NCBI RefSeq assembly: GCF_040869045.1
Contig: NC_090322.1
Coordinates: 177,396,672-177,460,671, forward strand
Length of the DNA stretch: 64,000 nucleotides
Origin: Eurosta solidaginis
Lineage: Eukaryota; Arthropoda; Insecta; Diptera; Tephritidae
Direction of reading: 5' to 3'
Position numbers and translations under genes: made by a program. The notes beneath the pieces were generated by a model. It saw only the letters and a list, made by a program, of their open reading frames with translations. It made no database searches and was not told where the DNA came from. Positions 56,966-64,000 of the stretch are shown piece by piece. Position 1 is the stretch's first letter, and each line of letters opens with the position of its first letter.

Positions 56966-58049
56966 GGCTCTCCTACTCACCTTATTCCCGCGTTATGCTA
57001 CAGTATAGTGACTATACCTACATTCTCTACGCCCCCATACCGTGAGCAAAAGTTTTTATCCATCAAAAATATCCCGAAATCTTGGCAGACATGTTTTTCT
57101 TAAATATTCACATCCCTATTGCTTAGGTGCACACGTTTTAACCAATTCTAGGAGTTGTTTACAATTTGTTCTTTGTTTTCGCTTTCAAGTTTTAACATTT
57201 TGATTCTTTGTCTATTTGTGCGATAATTCATTGTTTATGTGATCCTCATGTTGATTTTTGGTTTAAAATTTGCGAATCGTGCCAGCCACGTGGTTCTGTA
57301 GTTGGAATGTTCTTTTTTCGAATGCTAAGTCGTTAGATGATCATTAAGAAATATTTTTAAATCAACTATATAGTAATAATGTGATATGCCTACACACAAA
57401 CATATGTATTCAATTAGACAGTAAATTTGTCTAACACGATAATGATGTTAATGATCCTTGTTGTTTTTGTTTTATTTCTTGGCTTTGGTGTGAGGTTGGG
57501 CATAAAAGTGCGTAAATAATTAAAAATGTAGCGCGCTTATTAATTTTTTCTTGGTGATATTTTACAATAAAGCATACAGTTGTTGTTATTTACTAATTAT
57601 AGTTATGTTGTTGGTTGTTGTTTGTTGTTGTTGGTTGTTGTTTATCTATTGCTCCCATACTTATTTAATATTCATAAAAAGTTTGAGCAGTAGAGGTGGG
57701 ATCATATCGTGATCATAGATGTATTGGTCTTCAAGTTGCAGAATTAGTAAATACGCTGGTAGATATCCAAATTGGTGTGCGCTGCTAACTGAATGGTTTT
57801 GCGTAGATTCTTACAAATCGTTTTCAATTCCAATTTAAGTAATAAAGTCCGCGTTCTAGTGTGTAATTTATTATATTTTGGTTTATTATAAAAAGTTTAT
57901 TGAACCTTTGTGATTTGCTTAAATTAATCGATGATGTGATATCTGATTAATGATTTGATATTATGATGATATGTTTCTCCATATCTATTTTGTTACTAAG
58001 TGGTTGGGCCCAACTGAAAAGCATGCTGTGAAATATCTAAAGGTGCACG
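56966..58049. other. Unassigned stretch with (GTT)n tract
   Basis: No gene recognised. A GTTGTTG(G/T)-rich tract lies at ~57590-57650. Sequence here looks less repeat-derived than its surroundings, so it may be single-copy intergenic DNA. Confidence 0.45.
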
Positions 58050-60725
58050 CAAAATCAATCTCTGGCGCATTTGGGGATCTCTTTGGGTCATTTCGGAATG
58101 ATTTTGGTGACTTATTTAGGGTCGCCCCGGGGTAATTAGGGGCTAATTTGGGATTATTTTGGGAACTCCCTCGTAATCACTTGGTGCTGACTTCGGGATG
58201 ATTTTGGTACTCCCTCGGGATTCTCCTTTGGCCATTTGTGAAACCTTTCGGAATGATTTGGGGGACCCTCTTGGGGTTCTTCCGAGATCATTTAGAAGTA
58301 ATTTCTGGATGATTTTGAACACTCTCTCGGAGTCTGCTAGAGGTAATTTCGGGATGATTTCGGGGACTCCGTCGGGATCCTCAAGGAGTAATTTCGGGAC
58401 TCTATCAGTATTCTCCTGATGTCATTTGAGAATCCTTTCGGGTTCGTTTAAGGGTTATTGCGGAGACTCTTTTGGGGTCATCGCCGGGTCATGTCAGGAT
58501 GATCTTGGGGACTTTCCAGGGCCTCTCAGCGTCATTTGGTAGTCTTTTCGGGTTCGTTTTGAGGTCATGCCACGACTATTTTGGGGATCCTCCCTGGGTC
58601 CATCGTTACCGACAAGGGAACTCTGGAGCAATTTGAAAATGCTGAATGTTCATGGTGAAGCATAGGAGGAATGTAAAATAGACCCCAATGTACTGAACAA
58701 TTACTTCGCAAGTGCCAGTAGATATATGCCCATTCCCCCAGCACAGATATCTGTAGATAACCTTAGCACAAATGAAAATTTTCAATTTGAAGGAGTTACC
58801 GAGTCTGAGGTATTAAAACCCCTCACTATGGTTAAATAAAATGCTATAGGCAATGGTGGGATATCTCTTAAGTTTTTGAAGCTAGCATTTCCGTTTATTA
58901 TAGGAACTCTGACTAATATAATAAATCACATCTTCACAACTGCGATTTTCCCAACGGAATGGAAAAAAGCTGTCATAATAAAAATGAAAAAAAAGAGGAG
59001 GAATGCCACGAGCCCAAGTGATTATAGACCGATAAGCATACTGCCAGCTTTTTCGAAAGTGTGTGAATCCTTAATGGCAATACAAATTTCTGCTTTTGTA
59101 AAACGGAATAAACTACTTTCTCCACTACAATCTGGATTTTGGCCTAAACACAGCTGTTCTACAGCTATGATACAAATAATGGACGACATAAGGATGGAGT
59201 TCGACAAAGGACAACTTACACTCCTTTGCCTTTTAGACTTCTCGAAAGCATTTGATTTAGTTAATCATGCTATTCTTTGCAAAGAGCTCAAGTATTTTTT
59301 CCGGGTATTCTGACAGTACTCTAAACCTTATGGTTAGCTACCTTGCTGGAAGAACTCAGAAAGTGACCTGCAGCTCTACGTCCTCTATGTCTAGTATCGT
59401 TACCTCTGGTGTACCGCAAGGATCTGTTCTTAGTCCCCTTTTATTTAGTTTCTTTGTCAATGGTGTATTCTCTGTGTGTCAGCATGTACAGGTTCACGCC
59501 TATGCTGACGATATACAACTATATTTGTCCAGTCGTGTCGGTCTTGTTGAAGATTTGTGCTAATTGATTAATTGATAATTAATTGTGATCTGTCATATAT
59601 TTCACAATGGGCTACTATTAATTGTCGTTGTTTGAATGCTGTTCAGTCATATGTGTTGCCTATAAGTAGCAGTGTAGTTCATGTAGAAGATATTCCAAAG
59701 TTGTATATTGGTAACGCTGATTTAGTATTTACTGAAAAGGTTAAAAATTTGGGATTTGTTGTAAACTCTACGATGACTTGCTCAGACCATATAAACAAAG
59801 TTGTAAGCAAAGTGTATATTGTTCTACGTAGATTACGAATGACAGCTTCATTTACGCCTCTTGAGACGAGAAAGAAACTGGCAGTCCCACTAATTCTACC
59901 CCACATCACCTATTCTGAGCTTGTATATAGCAAACTAGATTCTGCTTCGTCGCACAAAATTGGTGTTGCGTTTAACAATGTTACGCGTTACGTCTACGGA
60001 CTCAAGAGATATGATCACATCACTGCATGGAAGACCAAAATTCTGGGGTGTACTATTTCCGACTATCTTGCTGCTAGATATTGGACGTTCATGTATAAGC
60101 TTTTAGAATATAAAGCTCTGGCATACCTTTATGTTAAATTAATATTAACAAGATCCAGAAGGCAACCAAATCCCTAAATATAAATACCTGTCCTCTTCAC
60201 GGCTTTTCTTCGTTAATGCTGCTAGGCACTGGAATTCAATTCCAGAAGATGTCAAAGCTGTTATGGGTAGATGTAACTACAGAAGAGTAATTCACAATTA
60301 TTTTATTTCTACAGTTGAAAGTGATTGCGATCTGAATTGCTCTATACATATTTCATTCCTTTCTTTTTCCTTTTGCTAAATTTTTCAAATTCTAACTTTA
60401 AAATTACAAATATAATATTAATATTAAATCAGTTTTGAATTTAAAATACTACGTTTATGTTGTAAGTTACTTGCGAATTGTTATAGACCTAAATTTTAAA
60501 ATTTTTTAATTTCCACTTTTGTATTGTACTTTAAAAGACTCAGTATTATATGTACACCCATACATTCTAAATAAATAAATAAATATTCGTCATTTGGGGA
60601 CCACTTCGGGATCGTTAGGAAGTCATTTCGTGAGCTCTCTCGGAGTCCTCCCGCGTTCATTCATGGTCATTCTGGGATGATTTTGGGGACTTTCTCAGAA
60701 TTCTTCCGGGATCGTCCATGATTCG
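58050..60725 (+). repeat. Degenerate GGGATC-type array split by a retrotransposon
   Basis: 58050-58605 and 60593-60725 are loose ~20-30-base repeats (CGGGATGATTTTGGGGACTC, TCGGGATTCTCC, GGGGTCATTTxGG). The two parts flank the retrotransposon at 58610-60592 and were evidently one array before it inserted. The short frame 58198-58419 is a translation of the array. Confidence 0.7.
58610..60592 (+). mobile_element. Jockey/BS-like non-LTR retrotransposon, 5'-truncated
   Basis: RT domain with SDYRPISILPAFSKVCESLM (59020-59080), LLDFSKAFDLVNHAIL (59234-59280), GVPQGSVLSPLLFSFFVN (59407-59461) and YADDIQLY (59501-59524); catalytic Asp pair intact. A frameshift near 59310, a stop near 59560 and others make it inactive. 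Thumb region LKILGFVVNST-like (~59746) follows. No endonuclease remains on the 5' side. 3' end is (AAAT)n at ~60568-60587. Confidence 0.88.
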
Positions 60726-61249
60726 GAAAAAAATTGTCACATCCTATTTTATCATTATGCCATATTAAGTTCATATCATAATCTATACTTTTCTGCATGT
60801 TAATTGTAGAAAAATGTGTCGACGTTTCACATCTGCCAGGCGTCCCTTGACGGCTCAAATTTTTTTAAGTGTTTTATGATTTTTTCTTTGAAATGAATTA
60901 ATGAGGTGCCATGAAGTTGGACCATGCTGTGTACCTAAGAAATTAGTGAGGTTGAATGTGTAAACATACAAGTGTAGATCTAGAAATGTTTTAAAGTTGA
61001 CTAGTGTTCGCCCAGAGGTTAAAGTTGAGCCACATTTGAGTTAATTCAACCGGAAACAATCAACTTCAGGTTACAAACAATACCGAAAAGTTATTGTTTT
61101 ATTATCAATAGCGAATTACTACCGTCGTGTAGTCGGCTTGTTTTTTTACCGACGTGTTACAGATGATTCAGCGAATATTTAGTGAAGTTTATCGGTATCT
61201 GTAGGTAGGTAAGTAGGTATAATGGCTTCGAGCCAGGTAGCTAATAAAA
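60726..61249. other. Unassigned stretch
   Basis: No gene; a GTAGGTAGGTAAGTAGGT simple-repeat bit at ~61200-61218. Confidence 0.45.
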
Positions 61250-61645
61250 AGCTGGTTTGATACCCAAATTTTCCAAAAAGGAACTCCTGAAGGATATTAA
61301 ACGTGTTCTCGCTAGAGCCGGGCATCAACACAGAAAATGCTTAACAGTCGCTTTTGCACCTATGTCTTTACATCTAGGGCCCAGTATACTCCTTGTCCTT
61401 CTTTCATTGTAGCCCGACTTTGTAGCCCTTGAAATTGCCATCCCGTGGTACTCCTCCACTTTTCTAAGTTTTGTTCACTTAAAAATTCGGAATTGCCCAT
61501 TTGGCTACCCCCAGGGGCATGCTTTCTTCTGCGTCGGAGTATTCCCTCATCTTCTACCGCTAAGACCCTACATGCCAGCTCTTCAGCCATTTCATTTCTT
61601 TCGATTCTTCTATAACTCGGAACCCAGAAAATGAAAATTTTTCTT
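61250..61645 (-). mobile_element. RNase H / 3' end of an R1/Jockey-type retrotransposon
   Basis: Minus strand reads IFWVPSYRRIERNEMAEELACRVL (~61560-61635), the conserved WVPGHxxIxGNExADELA block of element RNase H. Then EKWRSTTGWQ (~61440-61470) and, after a frameshift at ~61360, KHFLC*CPALARTRL (~61300-61345), the Cys tail. Truncated on both sides and inactive. Confidence 0.7.
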
Positions 61646-62350
61646 TAACGGCGATAACAAACCGATTAGTCGTCGTTCCAATTGATAACATTCTCATAGG
61701 AAATGATTAACTTTTCGATAAAAAAATGATAACCGTTCCAAAACATATCGATAACTTTTGGATGACAAATCGGTAACACTCCAATTATAAATTGGTTACA
61801 CTCTGATAATTTTTTTACAACAAATTACAAACTTTTCGATCAATAATCGATAACATTTCGCTAAAGAATCGAAGATGTTTCGATAACTTTCTGATAAGAA
61901 ATCGTTAACTTATTGATAGCAAATCAATACCTTTTTAATAACAAAATATAACACGCCAGTTATAAATTGGTCACAGTCCTATACCAATTCGATAACTTTT
62001 TCATAACATATCGATAACTCTTCGATAAATAATCGATTGCATGTCGAAAAATAATCTATGATTTATGAATAACAAATCTATACCTTTCCGATTACAACTT
62101 GACAAAAATTCTATAAATTTCTGAAAACAAATCGATACATTTTTGATAACATATTGAAATATGTCAATAAAATTTCTACGAATAATCGATAACAATTTGT
62201 TAACAAATCGAGAAGTCTTCGATAACACATCAATAACTTTTTGATAAAATATCGATAACTTTTCGTCAACAAATAGATTAACAAATCAAAAATTTCCAAA
62301 AAAAATCGACAACTTTTCGATCAAAAATCGATAATACAACTTAATATCGA
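61640..62350 (+). repeat. CGATAA short-repeat array 4
   Basis: The longest uninterrupted array: CGATAACTTTT.CGATAACAAATCGATAAC-type units over ~700 bases, largely CGATAA orientation. The minus-strand frames 62001-62228 and 62111-62299 are repeat translations. Confidence 0.83.
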
Positions 62351-63119
62351 TATTTCAAGCTGAAAATCCTTATAGGAAAAGGTATGATGAATAGCGGCTA
62401 GCTACGCCGTTTTGTAGAGGCAAGTGATTGAAACAGTTTCAGTTTCGTTAGTTTAAAAAAAGTTTCAATAACGCTTTCAGCTTTCAATTTCACTTCAATT
62501 CGTAATATTTCATTGTTAATTCACTACAATTGCGTTCTAGTCAAAACGTTCTTGATTTTGATTTTGTTTTGAATTAAAGGTGATTAGAAAAACGCATTTT
62601 CTACGTTATCACTAAATAAGTGCAAATGTTTTCTTGCAATTTTGTTTTAGGTCGTTTTGTAACTTTTGTGTCAGAGTATCAGCTAATAAAATAAGTATCA
62701 GTAAATATTTTGCAGTTAATTAATCCAATTAAAAAAAAATCTAAGAATTAAGTTTTCAAGTGTGTTTAGATGTTCTTCGAGATGCACTTGAAATATCAGC
62801 GATAAGCAGACTTTAGCGGTCATTACGCACGTCTACATACCTACATATAATACAAAGTATGTAATTAAATAAAGATGGGATGAATATGCTGTGACGCACT
62901 TTTGAATTTGCACTGTTCTGTTATATGGCTTAAAATCGTGAACGATGTCTGAAGAAGATGGAATGAGTCTTAATTCTATCTACATTCCATACCGCCCAGG
63001 ATTTTCAGTCTTATATTCGAGATGATAGTTCTTCTGAAGTTTTTTGTACCTGTTCGTAGTCTTAAAAATTATTGCTTTAGGTACCCAAATTTCGCAGTAA
63101 AACAAGAGGATTCAAGGGG
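62351..63119. other. Unassigned stretch
   Basis: AT-rich, no recognised gene, domain or repeat family; a few TTTCA.TTTC repeats at ~62430-62510. Confidence 0.45.
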
Positions 63120-63465
63120 TTTATAAGCGCAATACAAAGCTTTATAGCTTCAAAGCTTCCGCAACCCAATTGTCAACCTCACCTACGCGAGGGGAATCCT
63201 GCATATGTAAATATGAATGTATCATACACATATTTAGCAGGCGTGGCTCTGGCTCATGGAACTAGGGGGTGGGGTGGGCGAGATGGCCTAGAATGTTTAA
63301 TGAGGTAATATTAATCGTTCCCGAGATGTTCGGGCTAATAACTTAATGGTGCTTTGTTACAAGAATGTACCGAATCTATATCCGGCAAAGGATCATCAAC
63401 ATCGATACATTCCCCAAAGTCGTCGGGGAGCATCTTTATCGTTAATACAACAACAACAACAGGAG
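63120..63465 (+). repeat. Dispersed (CAA)n-ended repeat, plus-strand copy
   Basis: Blocks in order: AACCCAATTGTCAACCTCACCTACG (63161-63185), GGCTCATGGAACTAGG, GATGGCCTAGAATGTTTAATG, TCGTTCCCGAGATGTTCGGGCTA, CTTAATGGTGCTTTGTTAC, TCTATATCCGGCAAAGGA, TTCCCCAAAGTCGTCGGGGAGCA and tail CAACAACAACAAC. All but the first are the reverse complements of blocks at 22138-23490. There is probably a small insertion at ~63198-63242. Unclassified, non-coding. Confidence 0.7.
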
Positions 63466-64000
63466 AAACAGCTCAAACAGTTAGAGGAAGGCTTGGTCTT
63501 CCCGAATGGTGGTTGCGAATGTTGATAAACACCTTCATGCGCTTATGTTCGCAAATTCAATAGGAATCGGTGCTACTGACAAGAAAAGCAATATCTAGGC
63601 TAGCCTTAAGCCAATGTTATATGAATATCTTAAGTTTTATGCTATGCGGCTATATCTTTAGATGCTAAAATTTTTTGTTTTCCTGCTTGGCTCGCGTTCT
63701 CATTGTTTTTGGCTTTTGGTTAATATCAAGGTCAAATATCATTCGGTGTTCATTGACCCATTTGGCATTACAAGTGGCATAAATGGCGCGTTTTTGCTTT
63801 GACGATGTTGTTTACTTAAGAAACGCTACAAACATGCATATGTACATATATATGAATTCCTATTATGCTTTCTATGACTTCTGCGAAAAATTTATTTTGC
63901 AAATAAATGCTAATACGACTTTCTTGAAACGGCAAAATCAAAGAATTAATTTGCATTGGTAATTCAATGTCAATGTCATAGACGTAGCATAAGAAGAAGG
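63466..64000. other. Unassigned stretch to the window edge
   Basis: No gene or repeat identified. Contains TGTTCATTGACCC at 63747-63759, one base off the ecdysone-response-element consensus (see findings). Confidence 0.45.

Overview
This window is eukaryotic and almost certainly from a higher fly, most likely a tephritid (true fruit fly). The grounds are one intron-containing gene whose protein is unmistakably the Drosophila-type ecdysteroid 26-hydroxylase Cyp18a1, an AT-rich background, and repeat families that I recall from tephritid-like genomes. The species call is an inference. There are no bacterial-type operons, no CRISPR array, no rRNA and no convincing functional tRNA.

Layout. Positions 1-10635 hold the only host gene I can support: Cyp18a1 on the minus strand, with exons at 10635-10254, 5648-5527, 4673-4244 and 3501-3237. 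All splice sites and phases agree. The last exon, with the haem-binding cysteine, lies off the left edge. Positions 10636-12170 are the upstream region, including a locally GC/CpG-rich island that may carry the promoter or 5' UTR.

From about 12.5 kb to the right end (over 50 kb) the window is essentially a transposable-element graveyard. It holds: (a) decayed non-LTR retrotransposons (an RTE-like element, an I-like element with ORF1 and ORF2, a Jockey/BS-like element, an endonuclease-RT element, and several 3' ends with RNase H and a Cys/His tail); (b) hAT elements with diagnostic 8-bp target-site duplications (TSDs) and Harbinger-like MITEs with TAA duplications, including a nested insertion at 17421-21438; (c) a decayed hAT/ZMYM-type transposase gene (39.4-42.2 kb); (d) two large dispersed families here called Rep-A and Rep-B, the latter carrying about 17 tandem ~127-bp units; (e) a tRNA-derived SINE in four copies; (f) recurring arrays of degenerate TTATCG/CGATAA and GGGATC-type short repeats; (g) several inverted-repeat (hairpin) elements.

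How it fits together. In Drosophila and other insects Cyp18a1 (ecdysteroid inactivation) sits next to phantom/Cyp306a1 (ecdysteroid synthesis). No phantom exon is recognisable in the 53 kb upstream of Cyp18a1 here, so either the intergenic region has expanded by transposon insertion or the linkage is broken. Nested insertions give a readable relative chronology. I found no undescribed multi-gene system. The most interesting structures are the nested hAT/Harbinger insertion, the CGATAA arrays (which resemble clustered insulator/DREF-type motifs), a head-to-head tRNA-like hairpin in a Cyp18a1 intron, and a pure palindromic hAT derivative.
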